64,000 nucleotides of DNA from Zobellia galactanivorans (GTDB taxonomy: Bacteria; Bacteroidota; Bacteroidia; Flavobacteriales; Flavobacteriaceae), in NCBI RefSeq assembly GCF_000973105.1, contig NC_015844.1:868001-932000 (forward strand), given 5' to 3'. Numbering within the stretch: position 1 is the first letter of the stretch; the number at the start of each line of letters is the position of its first letter. Shown here piece after piece: positions 34,804 to 44,451 of the stretch. The notes beneath the pieces were generated by a model that did not search any database, was not told the origin of the DNA, and worked only from the letters and a program-made list of their open reading frames with translations. Position numbers and translations under genes: made by a program.

Positions 34804-35556
34804 CTAATTATTTATTGCGTCGTTATAAGAAATTTCCTTTTCCTCGATATCTTTCTTTTCAAGCTCTTTCTTCTCGATTTCCGATACCTTGTCGTTAACC
34901 ACTTGTTGTTCTTCCTTAACAGGGGCAGCGTCGTCACCACCTGTCAACATACCTCCAAAACTTTGGAAACCGATACCCATCAAACCTGTTATAATAAAGG
35001 TTATACCCAGACCTCTTAACGGGGCCGGTACATTGGAGTATCTGATCTTTTCGCGAATAGCGGCAATGGCCAAGATGGCCAAGAACCATCCGATACCAGA
35101 GCTAACACCGTAATTGAAAGCCAAGCCCAAGGTTTGGATATCCCTTGACTGCATAAAAAGCGAGCCCCCCAATATCGCACAGTTTACTGCGATCAAAGGC
35201 AAGAAAATACCCAAGGAGTTATAAAGTGAAGGTGAAAATTTCTCCACTACGATCTCTACCAATTGTACCATAGTAGCAATGGTGGCAATGAATAGGATGA
35301 AGGAAAGGAAGCTCAAGTTGTAATCGGCGTATTCAGGTCCTAACCACACCAACGCACCATCCCTTAAAAGATACTGATCCAACAACCAGTTCAAGGGAAC
35401 GGTAACGGCCAGTACAAAAATTACGGCAGCTCCCAAACCTACGGCGGTAGCTACTTTTTTAGATACTGCCAAGTAAGAACACATCCCCAAGAATACGGCG
35501 AACACCATATTATCTATAAAGATGGACTTAAAAAATAATTCAATATGCTCTAACAT
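34804..35556 (-). CDS. nqrE: Na+-translocating NADH:quinone reductase subunit E
   Basis: A six-helix membrane subunit that with NqrD binds an intramembrane [2Fe-2S] cluster. It is 250 residues against about 200 in Vibrio. The extra C-terminal 45 or so residues after FQSFGGMLTGG form a highly charged tail (EEQQVVNDKVSEIEKKELEK). The cysteine in LGMCSYLAVS and that in AVNCAILGGSLF match the cluster ligands of NqrE. It is separated by 21 bp from nqrD and 2 bp from nqrF. Confidence 0.96.
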   Translation of the reverse strand: MLEHIELFFKSIFIDNMVFAVFLGMCSYLAVSKKVATAVGLGAAVIFVLAVTVPLNWLLDQYLLRDGALVWLGPEYADYNLSFLSFILFIATIATMVQLVEIVVEKFSPSLYNSLGIFLPLIAVNCAILGGSLFMQSRDIQTLGLAFNYGVSSGIGWFLAILAIAAIREKIRYSNVPAPLRGLGITFIITGLMGIGFQSFGGMLTGGDDAAPVKEEQQVVNDKVSEIEKKELEKKDIEEKEISYNDAINN

Positions 35557-35577
35557 AATTCTATCTTTTTACCTTAA

Positions 35578-36225
35578 TTAATGATCTTCGACCAAGGCCG
35601 GATTTCTTGAACGCTGTACCCAAATGATAATACCTACAACGATCAAAGCCGCCGGTGGAATAATCATAAATCCGTTGTTCTCGTAACCTATGGAATACAA
35701 GCCCGTCTTTTCGATCGGATTTCCTAAGACAGGATAACCGAATAAAGTTCCTGATCCCAAAAGCTCCCTAAAGAAGCCTACGATGACCAAGATAACGCCA
35801 TAACCCAAGGCATTACCGATACCATCCAAGAACGACCTCCACGGACCGTTACCCAAGGCAAAAGCCTCGAAGCGTCCCATAATAATACAGTTGGTAATGA
35901 TCAGACCAACAAATACCGAAAGCGTTTTACTCAACTCATAGGCAAAGGCCTTCAAGACCTGATCCACGATAATTACCAAAGTAGCTACCACGATCAACTG
36001 AACGATAATCCTAATTTTGGAAGGAATGATGTTTCGCATCAAGGAAATCACCACGTTACCCAAAGCCAAAACGAAAAGTACCGAGACCGCCATTACTACG
36101 GAAGCTTTCAACTCTGCCGTAATCGCCAGCGCAGAACATATACCCAATACCTGAATGGTAATAGGGTTGTTATCGGCTAACGGGTCTGTTATTAGACTTG
36201 CATCTTTTTTTGTTAATAGTGCCAT
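35578..36225 (-). CDS. nqrD: Na+-translocating NADH:quinone reductase subunit D
   Basis: A membrane subunit of 215 residues and the partner of NqrE in the central cluster. The cysteines in VLGICSALAIT and IITNCIIMGR are the expected ligands, and GYGVILVIVGFFRELLGSG is a conserved helix end. It starts 1 bp after the end of nqrC. Confidence 0.97.
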   Translation of the reverse strand: MALLTKKDASLITDPLADNNPITIQVLGICSALAITAELKASVVMAVSVLFVLALGNVVISLMRNIIPSKIRIIVQLIVVATLVIIVDQVLKAFAYELSKTLSVFVGLIITNCIIMGRFEAFALGNGPWRSFLDGIGNALGYGVILVIVGFFRELLGSGTLFGYPVLGNPIEKTGLYSIGYENNGFMIIPPAALIVVGIIIWVQRSRNPALVEDH

Positions 36226-36226
36226 A

Positions 36227-36976
36227 TTATTTTGCGCTAACGGTTTTTAAATAGTCCTCATAGAGATGTACACTCTCTTTAATCATAGCCGACACCCCGT
36301 TTCCGGTAATTGTTGCCCCTGCGAGCGCATCGACTTCGTTGTCATCTTTTGTATTGTTCAAGGGGTCGTTATTTCCCTTGGCTACGGTAATACCTTCAAA
36401 GGCCGTACCCTTAAGGATGCTTTCACCAGTGAAATCATCCATAAAATAACGCTGCTTGATGTTTGCCCCTAGACCTGGTGTTTCACCTTTGTGGTCGAAA
36501 TAGACCCCTTTAACGGTCATGGTCTTGTCAACTGCGATAAAACCCCAGATGGCATCCCAAAGACCTTTTCCGTACATCGGGATGATATAGAAGGTCTCCC
36601 CGTCTTTTTCCCCGATCAACAACGGAAGCTTGGGCGTTTCACCTTTGGCGGCGATAGCCATTTGCTTTTTCATATCGATCAAATACGCATGGTCGTCTTT
36701 GGTAATTTCACCACCTTCGATAACCAATTGCTCTTTGATATACTTTTTAAACTCGCCCTCTACCTTATCGGTAGAAACGAAGTTTACACTACCCTCGTCA
36801 ACATTTTCGTTTACGCCCATGGCATAAAGAATGTTCTGTTGCTTTTCAAACCGTTCGTTCTCGGCTATCCTATCTTTAAGACCGGAGGCCGCAAAAGCGA
36901 GAATAGAACCTACTATCACTACCATAACGGCAGCGAAAATAACGGTATATGAATTTTTATCTGTATTGATTGCCAT
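36227..36976 (-). CDS. nqrC: Na+-translocating NADH:quinone reductase subunit C
   Basis: Carries a covalent FMN on Thr222 in the motif LAGATITGNGV, on the outer face. It has one N-terminal membrane helix (about 10-30) and a soluble domain of about 215 residues. The length of 249 and the FMN-binding domain with PMYGKGLWDAIWGFI are family-typical. FMN attachment requires ApbE, encoded at 32012-33019. It is 2 bp after nqrB. Confidence 0.97.
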   Translation of the reverse strand: MAINTDKNSYTVIFAAVMVVIVGSILAFAASGLKDRIAENERFEKQQNILYAMGVNENVDEGSVNFVSTDKVEGEFKKYIKEQLVIEGGEITKDDHAYLIDMKKQMAIAAKGETPKLPLLIGEKDGETFYIIPMYGKGLWDAIWGFIAVDKTMTVKGVYFDHKGETPGLGANIKQRYFMDDFTGESILKGTAFEGITVAKGNNDPLNNTKDDNEVDALAGATITGNGVSAMIKESVHLYEDYLKTVSAK

Positions 36977-36978
36977 AA

Positions 36979-38253
36979 CTATACGGTTTCTGCGTGAAGT
37001 TCGTTTGCCTTGCCTTCCGAATCCTTAGGCAAGATGGTTGCATTTTTGAGTCGTTTCATTCTACGTTTTACGTTGCCACGAACCACATAATGGTCAATTG
37101 TCGGCGCAAAAACGTTCATTAAAAGAATGGCCAAGAAGACCCCTTCAGGATAGGCGGGGTTGAATACCCGTATCATTACCGAAAGGAAACCGATAAAGAA
37201 TCCGTAGAACCATTTCCCCCTATTGGTCTGTGCGCCCGTAACCGGGTCCGTAGCCATATAGACAATACCAAAGGCCAAACCACCAACGATCAAATGTTTC
37301 CAAAATTCAAAACTCATAAGACCGTAAAACTTGCTGGTCTCACCGATCCAGCCCGCATCGACAACTCCGTTGAAGACCAAGCCCATGACCAAGGAACCGA
37401 TAACGGCACTTAGCATAATACGCCAGCTAGCGATCTTACTAAAGATCAAGAACAAGCCTCCCAAAAGAATCAAGAATGTAGGAGTCTCACCGACAGAACC
37501 CGGTATAAAACCGAAGAACATATCCGATACCGAATACGACATCTCGGCCGCTTTATTCTGTGCCAAATACCCTAAAATAGTCTCACCAGAAATAGCATCG
37601 GGGCCACCGGCGCGTTCAACCGCCTGATATACCCAAACCTTGTCACCACTCATCCATGTTGGATAAGCAAAGAACAAGAACGCCCTTATGGTAAGCGCGG
37701 GGTTCAAGATATTCATCCCGGTACCGCCAAAGACCTCTTTACCGATGACCACACCGAAAACTACGGCCACGGCCAACATCCAAAGTGGCGTATCGATAGG
37801 AACGATCAAGGGAACCAACATACCCGTTACCAAGTAGCCTTCTTCCACTTCATGCCCTTTGATTACGGCAAATATAAATTCAACTAGAAGTCCCACTCCA
37901 TAAGACACCACTAATAAAGGAAGCACTTTTATGATTCCGATCCAGAAGTTGTCCCAAGTAAGGAAATCGTTCATCAACGAGAAATCTTGAGGAAATCCGT
38001 TTATGGCCGAATAGTGTTGGTAGCCCGCATTGAACATTGAAAAAATCAATACCGGCACCAAGGCCATGATCACCGTGTTCATGGTACGTTTTAAATCATC
38101 TGCGGCCCTTACGTGCGAACCCGAATGCGTGGTTTCGTCAGGAGCAAACAAAAATGTATGCAACGCATTGAAGGCCGGCGCCATTTTCTTGCCACGGTAA
38201 TGGTGCTTTAAAATGTGCAGCCTTTTTTTGAAAGTCAGTCTTTTATCACTCAT
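36979..38253 (-). CDS. nqrB: Na+-translocating NADH:quinone reductase subunit B
   Basis: The large membrane subunit (424 residues, about ten helices) that binds covalent FMN and riboflavin and takes part in Na+ transfer. The flavinylation segment reads DAISGETILG, placing Thr225 in the acceptor position, where SGAT is usual in proteobacterial NqrB. Other conserved blocks are VIGKEVFGGTGMNILNPALTIRAF and YMATDPVTGAQTNRGKW. It starts 3 bp after nqrA. Confidence 0.97.
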   Translation of the reverse strand: MSDKRLTFKKRLHILKHHYRGKKMAPAFNALHTFLFAPDETTHSGSHVRAADDLKRTMNTVIMALVPVLIFSMFNAGYQHYSAINGFPQDFSLMNDFLTWDNFWIGIIKVLPLLVVSYGVGLLVEFIFAVIKGHEVEEGYLVTGMLVPLIVPIDTPLWMLAVAVVFGVVIGKEVFGGTGMNILNPALTIRAFLFFAYPTWMSGDKVWVYQAVERAGGPDAISGETILGYLAQNKAAEMSYSVSDMFFGFIPGSVGETPTFLILLGGLFLIFSKIASWRIMLSAVIGSLVMGLVFNGVVDAGWIGETSKFYGLMSFEFWKHLIVGGLAFGIVYMATDPVTGAQTNRGKWFYGFFIGFLSVMIRVFNPAYPEGVFLAILLMNVFAPTIDHYVVRGNVKRRMKRLKNATILPKDSEGKANELHAETV

Positions 38254-38256
38254 CTT

Positions 38257-39609
38257 TTATCCTATTTCTTTATGCAATAGATCCAATCCTTCCCTAATGA
38301 TCTGTTGATGCGGTTGTTTTGAAACACAAACAAACTCGGTCAACGAGAAATCCTCCGGCGCCACTTCATAAAGCCCCAGTTGCTCCATCTCATCCAAATC
38401 TTTCACCATACACGCCTTAAGCAACTGCATAGGATAGATATCTAACGGAAATACTTTTTCATACATACCCGTTACCACAAAAGCACGGTGCTCCCCGTTG
38501 GTATTTGTAGTCAGGTCGTATTTTTTATTGGGCTGCATCCATGAGAACGTCAATGCCCTTGTAGCCGATATTTTATTGAAAACAGGTTTGTTCCATCCAA
38601 AGAATTCGTAATCATCCCCTTCAGGAATCACCGTTACCGTATTATTGTAGTAACCCAAGTACCCATCAGGTGCCGATTTTGAACCCGTAAGCACATCACC
38701 GTTGATTACCCTAAAATTATCACCTTCAACACCGCTACTATATAAAAAGGTAGAGATTTCGGTTCCAATTTTGGTTTTGTAGTACTTTGGCGCTTTAACC
38801 GACGATCCGGCCAAGGCCACGATACGCTCAGGGTTAAACTTACCGGTCAGCAACAACTCACCGATGATCACCAAGTCTTGTGGCGTTACCGTCCAAACGG
38901 TCTCCCCTTTGTTGATCGGATCGATTTTATTGATCTGTGTACCGACCAAGCCTGCGGGATGCGGACCCGAAACCTTATGCAGCTCCACTCCTTTTACACC
39001 GGCCAATGGGGAGTTATCGGATTTTCCGACAGAAACATGGACCTTACCGGGTGTCAATTTGCCCAAGGCGGTCAATGCGGCCTGAAGTTCTTTTTCCTTT
39101 CCTTGCAAAACGTAATTCAAATCCGCAGCAAGTGGCGCCGTAACATATCCTGAAACGAAAATCGCTTTCGGATTCACATCCGGATTCGCTATAACGTCGT
39201 ACGGCCGTTGCTTGATAAAAGGCCAGCATCCTGTCTTCAACAAGTATGCCTTGACCTCTTCCTTAGAGGCGTTTTCAACATTTAACAAATCGTGGGAAAC
39301 GTTGGCCTGCTCTTTATCGGCTAAAATCCTTAACGTGAGAATGCGCCTTCTTGCGCCCCTTACAATCTCTACAAGCTCACCACTTACCGGCGAGACGAAA
39401 AGCATGTTTTCCTTGTCCTTATTGTAAAAAATTGGTTCTCCCGCTTTGACTTCAGCACCTTGCTTTACCAACATTTTAGGTGTGACTCCGTGAAAATCGT
39501 TTAGGTTTATGGCATAAACGTTACTTAAAACGGCTTTTGAGGTAGTTTGATCTGCAGCTCCAACAAGATTTATGTTCAAGCCCTTTTTAATCCTGATGTC
39601 TTTAGACAT
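38257..39609 (-). CDS. nqrA: Na+-translocating NADH:quinone reductase subunit A
   Basis: A soluble, cytoplasm-facing subunit of 450 residues with no membrane helix and the usual N-terminal IKKGLNINLVG. It has a KPKYYKTKIGTEISTF-type central block and a C-terminal LTEFVCVSKQPHQQIIREGL. First gene of the nqrABCDEF operon; a TATTTTTG -7 element lies 35 bp upstream on the minus strand. Confidence 0.96.
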   Translation of the reverse strand: MSKDIRIKKGLNINLVGAADQTTSKAVLSNVYAINLNDFHGVTPKMLVKQGAEVKAGEPIFYNKDKENMLFVSPVSGELVEIVRGARRRILTLRILADKEQANVSHDLLNVENASKEEVKAYLLKTGCWPFIKQRPYDVIANPDVNPKAIFVSGYVTAPLAADLNYVLQGKEKELQAALTALGKLTPGKVHVSVGKSDNSPLAGVKGVELHKVSGPHPAGLVGTQINKIDPINKGETVWTVTPQDLVIIGELLLTGKFNPERIVALAGSSVKAPKYYKTKIGTEISTFLYSSGVEGDNFRVINGDVLTGSKSAPDGYLGYYNNTVTVIPEGDDYEFFGWNKPVFNKISATRALTFSWMQPNKKYDLTTNTNGEHRAFVVTGMYEKVFPLDIYPMQLLKACMVKDLDEMEQLGLYEVAPEDFSLTEFVCVSKQPHQQIIREGLDLLHKEIG

Positions 39610-39643
39610 ATTGTTCTAGACCTTAGGTTAACAAAATTTCGAG

Positions 39644-39651
39644 CAAAAATA
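39644..39651 (-). promoter_or_regulatory. nqr operon promoter -7 element
   Basis: TATTTTTG on the minus strand (CAAAAATA on the plus strand) lies 35 bp before the nqrA ATG. No clear -33 TTG. Confidence 0.4.
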
Positions 39652-39734
39652 ATACTAAAAGGATTGTTTTCATAATAAATGCCTAGAAATTTAGGCCACA
39701 CAGCGATCTAAATTTTTTGGGCAAGCTTTTTGTT

Positions 39735-39742
39735 TACCTTTG
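39735..39742 (+). promoter_or_regulatory. TAnnTTTG promoter element for the T9SS plug gene
   Basis: TACCTTTG lies 19 bp before the ATG at 39762, with a TTG at 39717-39719 (15-bp spacer, short). Confidence 0.45.
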
Positions 39743-39761
39743 TAACAAAAAATAGCTGGTA

Positions 39762-41006
39762 ATGCGCTTGAATCTTACACTGGTTTTTTCCTTCGTTTTA
39801 GCATCTTCAATATGGGCTCAGGTTCAAGTGGAAGTGAATCCTCCGGAACATATTAAGACCGTCATCTTTGGAGGACCTACGGAAGACCAATTTCCCGTAG
39901 TAGAGCTCGGCGAGAGCATCAAGCTCGAGTTTGACGACATTACGGCGGAGGAACGGGACTATTATTACAAGATCGTCCATTGCGATTACGACTGGCAACC
40001 GTCGCAACTTTTAAAGTCGCAATACCTCAATGGGGTGGACAACCAACGCATCACCGATTACGAGAACAGTTACTCCACCCTACAGTCCTATTCCAACTAC
40101 AAACTGACCATACCCAACGAAAACGTAGGATTAAAGGTTAGCGGCAATTTCATATTGGAAATCTACAACGATAGCTACGAACTTCAATTTTCAAGGCGAT
40201 TTGTCGTCTACAAAAACCTCGTCACCGTAGGAGGCACGGTCAAACGTTCGCGTGATTTCAACTTCCTGAACGAAAAACAAGTGGTACAATTCAGCATCAA
40301 CGCCGGAAACTTTCAGCTGGTCAACCCGAAAAAAGAAGTAAAAGTGGCCATCTTACAGAACCATCAATGGGAAACGGCACTTTATAATATAGCCCCGCAA
40401 TACACCTTGGGATCCGAACTGGTCTACAAATACGACCAAGAAACCAGTTTTTATGGCGGTAACGAATTCCTGAATTTCGACACCAGCGACCTTAGGGCAC
40501 CGACATCGCAAATTTCAAGAATAGAAATCGGTGAACTTTACGACCATTATTTGTTTGCCGACGAATATCGTGCCGACCAACCCTATACTTATTACCCCGA
40601 CATCAACGGCGACTTTGTCGTTCGCACCCTACAAGGCGACGACAATAGCAGGGAAGCGGAGTACACCATGGTCCATTTTGCCCTACCCTACGACGAACGC
40701 CTGGCCCTAGACGAGGTCTATGTTTTCGGGAAGCACAACAATTACGCCCTGAACGAGGGGAACAAAATGACCTATAACGAAAATAACGGGATGATGGAAG
40801 CCCAAATCAAACTCAAGCAAGGCTTCTACAACTATAAATACGTTATAAAACGCGAAGATGGCAGCATAGAACTCAATACCATTTGCGGCAACTACCACTT
40901 CACCGAAAACAACTACCTTATTTTGGTATATTACAGAAACTTCGGTGACCTATATGACAGCATTATCGGCGTTGGCTCGGCCAACTCGAGGAATATCAGT
41001 AACTAA
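39762..41006 (+). CDS. DUF5103 type IX secretion system plug protein
   Basis: A 414-residue exported protein: signal peptide ending SSIWAQ, then the DUF5103 pattern with VEVNPPEHIKTVIFGG, YYKIVHCDYDWQPSQL, YLNGVDNQRITDYENSYST and a C-terminal carbohydrate-binding-like part. In Flavobacterium johnsoniae this family blocks the periplasmic side of the SprA translocon, so it is part of T9SS. SprA is not in the window. The PorT-like gene at 55138 and the type B cargo at 24533 belong to the same system. Confidence 0.88.
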   Translation: MRLNLTLVFSFVLASSIWAQVQVEVNPPEHIKTVIFGGPTEDQFPVVELGESIKLEFDDITAEERDYYYKIVHCDYDWQPSQLLKSQYLNGVDNQRITDYENSYSTLQSYSNYKLTIPNENVGLKVSGNFILEIYNDSYELQFSRRFVVYKNLVTVGGTVKRSRDFNFLNEKQVVQFSINAGNFQLVNPKKEVKVAILQNHQWETALYNIAPQYTLGSELVYKYDQETSFYGGNEFLNFDTSDLRAPTSQISRIEIGELYDHYLFADEYRADQPYTYYPDINGDFVVRTLQGDDNSREAEYTMVHFALPYDERLALDEVYVFGKHNNYALNEGNKMTYNENNGMMEAQIKLKQGFYNYKYVIKREDGSIELNTICGNYHFTENNYLILVYYRNFGDLYDSIIGVGSANSRNISN

Positions 41007-41042
41007 ACCGCCCCCCCTTGGCCTTGTATTTTTTCAGGACAA

Positions 41043-42170
41043 ATGAACGACAAGCCCATAATATCAGGAAAAGGAAGGTACCACCTCAAATACCGAGGTA
41101 CCGAATGCCTCAATTGCGGACATCCCCTAGACCTAAGTGACAGGTATTGCCCCAATTGCTCGCAGGCCAACAGCACTAAAAAAATATCCCTCAAAGATTA
41201 TGTGGACGAGTTTTTCGGCACCCTGATCGCCTACGACTCACGATTGTTCCGCACACTCTCTACCCTACTCATCAGACCGGGAAAGATTACAAGAAACTAT
41301 ATCGACGGCAAGCGCATTTCTTTTACCAACCCGTTTCGGTTTTTGCTAAGCCTTGCCATCATCTATTTTTTGATGATAAATTTTACGGGAAATTTTTCAA
41401 AACTGGACAAATACGCCGTTCAGGACTTCTCGGCCGTTGAAGACGTGATTTCCGAATTGACGATAGACCCGGCAAACGAAGAGGAAGTCGTATTATCACA
41501 AAAAATCGATTCCCTTAAAAAAGCGGTAAACTACGACACATACAAAGAGCGAAAGCGCAAGCGCGACTCATTGCTCTTACTCGACCCAGGCGCCCATTTA
41601 AAGAAAATAGACCAAGGTCTTTTAGGCGACCGCTTCAGCGCCAAGCACGTTTTATTCACCACCCTTTTGAAGCACGACACCATTTACGACTACCAAGATA
41701 TAGAGCAGAAATACGGATTTGCCGAAACTTTCGAGAACAAAATGGCATTCAACATCGCCAACGGGTTCTTAAAACTCCAAAAATCGCCCGGCAGCTTCCT
41801 AAGCACCTTGATCTCAAAATTACCGTTCGTCGTGTTTTTCTTTTTACCGGTCTTCACCCTATTTATCTGGCTGGTATATATCAGAAAAAAATACAGTTAC
41901 ACCGATCATTTGATCTTTAGTTTCCACAACACCGCTTTATTGTTTATCTTGCTCATTATTAGTTATTTGATTGACTCCGTTTTCAAAACAAACAGCAATT
42001 GGATTTTTCTAATGATTTTTTCGACATACCTTTTTGCGGCTATGCGGAATTTTTACGGGCAGAGCATATTCAAAACTATTGTTAAATATCTCTTTCTCAA
42101 CACTATTTTTTTTATATTGGCTATATTTTCCACGGTAATTCTTTTTACCGGAAACATTATCACCTTTTAG
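41043..42170 (+). CDS. DUF3667 family membrane protein with zinc ribbon
   Basis: A 375-residue protein: an N-terminal zinc ribbon (CLNCGHPLD and RYCPNCSQA), then KKISLKDYVDEFFGTL and RLFRTLSTLLIRPGK, which define DUF3667. It has about five membrane helices, in 90-120 and 260-375. The central loop is long, charged and outside the family core. The first gene after the T9SS plug, 36 bp away. Function unknown. The N-terminal ribbon keeps all four cysteines, in contrast to two other proteins in this window. Confidence 0.85.
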   Translation: MNDKPIISGKGRYHLKYRGTECLNCGHPLDLSDRYCPNCSQANSTKKISLKDYVDEFFGTLIAYDSRLFRTLSTLLIRPGKITRNYIDGKRISFTNPFRFLLSLAIIYFLMINFTGNFSKLDKYAVQDFSAVEDVISELTIDPANEEEVVLSQKIDSLKKAVNYDTYKERKRKRDSLLLLDPGAHLKKIDQGLLGDRFSAKHVLFTTLLKHDTIYDYQDIEQKYGFAETFENKMAFNIANGFLKLQKSPGSFLSTLISKLPFVVFFFLPVFTLFIWLVYIRKKYSYTDHLIFSFHNTALLFILLIISYLIDSVFKTNSNWIFLMIFSTYLFAAMRNFYGQSIFKTIVKYLFLNTIFFILAIFSTVILFTGNIITF

Positions 42171-42182
42171 AAGGAAACGCTT

Positions 42183-42569
42183 ATGATCACACAGGTAACC
42201 AAGGGCATAAAAATTTCGGTAAACACCAGTTTTGAGGGTACATTCTTCAAGAACTATAAAATGCACTTTGCCTTTGGCTACACCATCACCATAGAAAACC
42301 AAAGCAAGGATTCGGTACAGTTGACCTCGCGTCACTGGAAAATCTACGACGCCCTTAACGAGCTAGAGATCCTTGACGGGGAAGGTGTAATCGGCAAGAA
42401 ACCGGTCATCAAACCCGGCGAATCGCACACTTACACTTCCGGTTGCCTTTTAGCCTCGCCTATCGGCGCTATGAGAGGCCATTACAATATGGTAAATTTT
42501 AGTTCCACCGAAAAATTTAGGGTCTATATTCCTACGTTTAAATTTCACGCCCCTTTTGCACTGAATTAA
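42183..42569 (+). CDS. apaG: ApaG-domain protein
   Basis: A 128-residue single-domain ApaG with a fibronectin-type fold: TKGIKISVNTSFEGTFFK, the mid-domain YTITIENQSKDSVQLTSRHW, and LLASPIGAMRGHYNMVN near the C terminus. ApaG in enterics is tied to Co2+/Mg2+ handling; the reason is unknown. It begins 12 bp after the DUF3667 gene and is probably co-transcribed with it. Confidence 0.93.
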   Translation: MITQVTKGIKISVNTSFEGTFFKNYKMHFAFGYTITIENQSKDSVQLTSRHWKIYDALNELEILDGEGVIGKKPVIKPGESHTYTSGCLLASPIGAMRGHYNMVNFSSTEKFRVYIPTFKFHAPFALN

Positions 42570-42771
42570 GCCATTCCCTTTCAATATCATAGTATTTTTA
42601 CGCCGATTTAAAAAAAACTGTTAGCACATTGGTTTTACAGTGGGTTCACGCCCTATGGCTTTATGCTTTTTTTAGCATATTTTACGGGCATTATTACCCC
42701 CATAGCAATTTTTTATTCGCACTAAGAATCCTACCTTTACGCTCTATTTTTTAAAACTTAATTAAAGTATT

Positions 42772-44400
42772 ATGAGCAAAGGTTTTTTTCAAGTACCGAC
42801 AGCTATCAACGAACCGATAAAAAGTTATGCACCAGGCTCTTCCGAAAGAGAAGAAGTCTTAGAACAGTACCGTGCTTATTTTAACGGGAATGTAGACGTA
42901 CCCTTATATATAGGTAAAGAAGAAATTAAGACCGGCAATACCAAGCCGATGTCTCCTCCACACGACCATAAACACATCGTAGGCCAATATCATGTAGCCG
43001 AAAAGAAGCATGTGACCCAGGCCATTGAAAACGGCTTGGCATCTCGATCGGCTTGGGCCGACCTTACTTGGGAACAGCGTGCCGCCATTTTTTTAAAGGC
43101 TGCCGAATTGATCGCAGGGCCTTACCGGGCAAAGATCAATGCCGCTACCATGATCGCACAATCGAAAACCATACATCAGGCCGAAATCGATGCAGCCTGT
43201 GAGTTGATCGATTTCCTTCGCTTTAACGTAGAGTACATGTCACAGATCTACGAAGAGCAACCCGATTCGGCCGAAGGTATCTGGAACCGTGTAGAATACA
43301 GACCCCTAGAAGGCTTTGTTTACGCCATTACCCCATTCAACTTTACCGCCATTGCCGGAAACCTTCCAGCAAGTGCCGCCATGATGGGTAACGTAGTGGT
43401 ATGGAAACCCAGCGACAGCCAAGTATTCTCGGCAAAGGTAATCGTCGACATCTTCAAGGAAGCAGGTCTTCCCGACGGAGTGATCAACGTAGTTTACGGA
43501 GATCCGGTAATGATTACCGAGACCGTATTGGACAGTCCTGATTTTGCAGGTATCCATTTTACAGGTTCTACCCATGTCTTCAAAGAACTTTGGAAGCAGA
43601 TAGGAACCAACATCCATAAATACAAAACCTATCCAAGAATCGTTGGGGAGACCGGCGGAAAGGATTTCATCATCGCACACCCATCGGCAAAACCACAGCA
43701 AGTGGCCACCGCTATCGTTCGTGGCGGTTTTGAATTCCAAGGTCAGAAATGTAGTGCGGCCTCGCGCGTCTACCTTCCTAAATCGTTATCGGAAGAAATT
43801 CTTGAATCTGTCAAGAAAGACGTTGCTTCGTTCAACAAACCCGGAAGCCCCGAAGATATGAGCAACTTTGTAACGGCGGTTATCCACGAAGGTTCATTCG
43901 ACAAATTGGCCAAATACATCGATCAAGCCAAAAACGACGACAATGCGGAAGTGATCATCGGTGGAAACTACGACAAATCCAAAGGGTATTTTATAGAGCC
44001 TACGGTCATTCTTACTACAGACCCCAAATACACCACCATGGAAACCGAATTGTTCGGCCCAGTGGTTACGGTATATGTATATGAGGACGAAGATTGGTCC
44101 AAGACCCTTAAGCTCGTTGACGAAACCTCGGAATACGCCTTGACAGGAGCCGTTTTGTCTACGGACAGATATGCGATCGACGAAGCTACCAAAGCACTAC
44201 AAAACTGTGCCGGTAACTTCTACATCAACGACAAACCGACTGGAGCCGTTGTAGGCCAGCAGCCTTTTGGAGGCGCTAGGGCTTCCGGAACCAACGATAA
44301 GGCCGGTTCGGCCCAAAACTTGTTAAGATGGGTTTCTCCCCGCCTTATTAAGGAGACTTTTGTGACCCCAACGGATTACAGGTACCCCTTCCTAGGCTAA
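42772..44400 (+). CDS. pruA: L-glutamate gamma-semialdehyde dehydrogenase
   Basis: The second enzyme of proline catabolism, oxidising glutamate semialdehyde (P5C) to glutamate with NAD+. The 542-residue length suits the mono-functional form without proline dehydrogenase. Catalytic Cys327 lies in FQGQKCSAASRVY and Glu293 in VGETGGKDF; the NAD-binding FTGSTHVFKEL is intact. The upstream 202-bp gap has a TACCTTTA -7-like element at 42732-42739. Proline dehydrogenase is not nearby. Two hairpins lie downstream. Confidence 0.96.
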   Translation: MSKGFFQVPTAINEPIKSYAPGSSEREEVLEQYRAYFNGNVDVPLYIGKEEIKTGNTKPMSPPHDHKHIVGQYHVAEKKHVTQAIENGLASRSAWADLTWEQRAAIFLKAAELIAGPYRAKINAATMIAQSKTIHQAEIDAACELIDFLRFNVEYMSQIYEEQPDSAEGIWNRVEYRPLEGFVYAITPFNFTAIAGNLPASAAMMGNVVVWKPSDSQVFSAKVIVDIFKEAGLPDGVINVVYGDPVMITETVLDSPDFAGIHFTGSTHVFKELWKQIGTNIHKYKTYPRIVGETGGKDFIIAHPSAKPQQVATAIVRGGFEFQGQKCSAASRVYLPKSLSEEILESVKKDVASFNKPGSPEDMSNFVTAVIHEGSFDKLAKYIDQAKNDDNAEVIIGGNYDKSKGYFIEPTVILTTDPKYTTMETELFGPVVTVYVYEDEDWSKTLKLVDETSEYALTGAVLSTDRYAIDEATKALQNCAGNFYINDKPTGAVVGQQPFGGARASGTNDKAGSAQNLLRWVSPRLIKETFVTPTDYRYPFLG

Positions 44401-44415
44401 ACAAGACATCAAAAC

Positions 44416-44440
44416 AATACTGATTATCAGTATTTTATTG
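44416..44440 (+). terminator. first terminator hairpin after pruA
   Basis: AATACTGA (44416-44423) with TCAGTATT (44427-44434) and a TTTATTG tail, 16 bp past the pruA stop. Confidence 0.5.
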
Positions 44441-44451
44441 TAACTTTTGCT

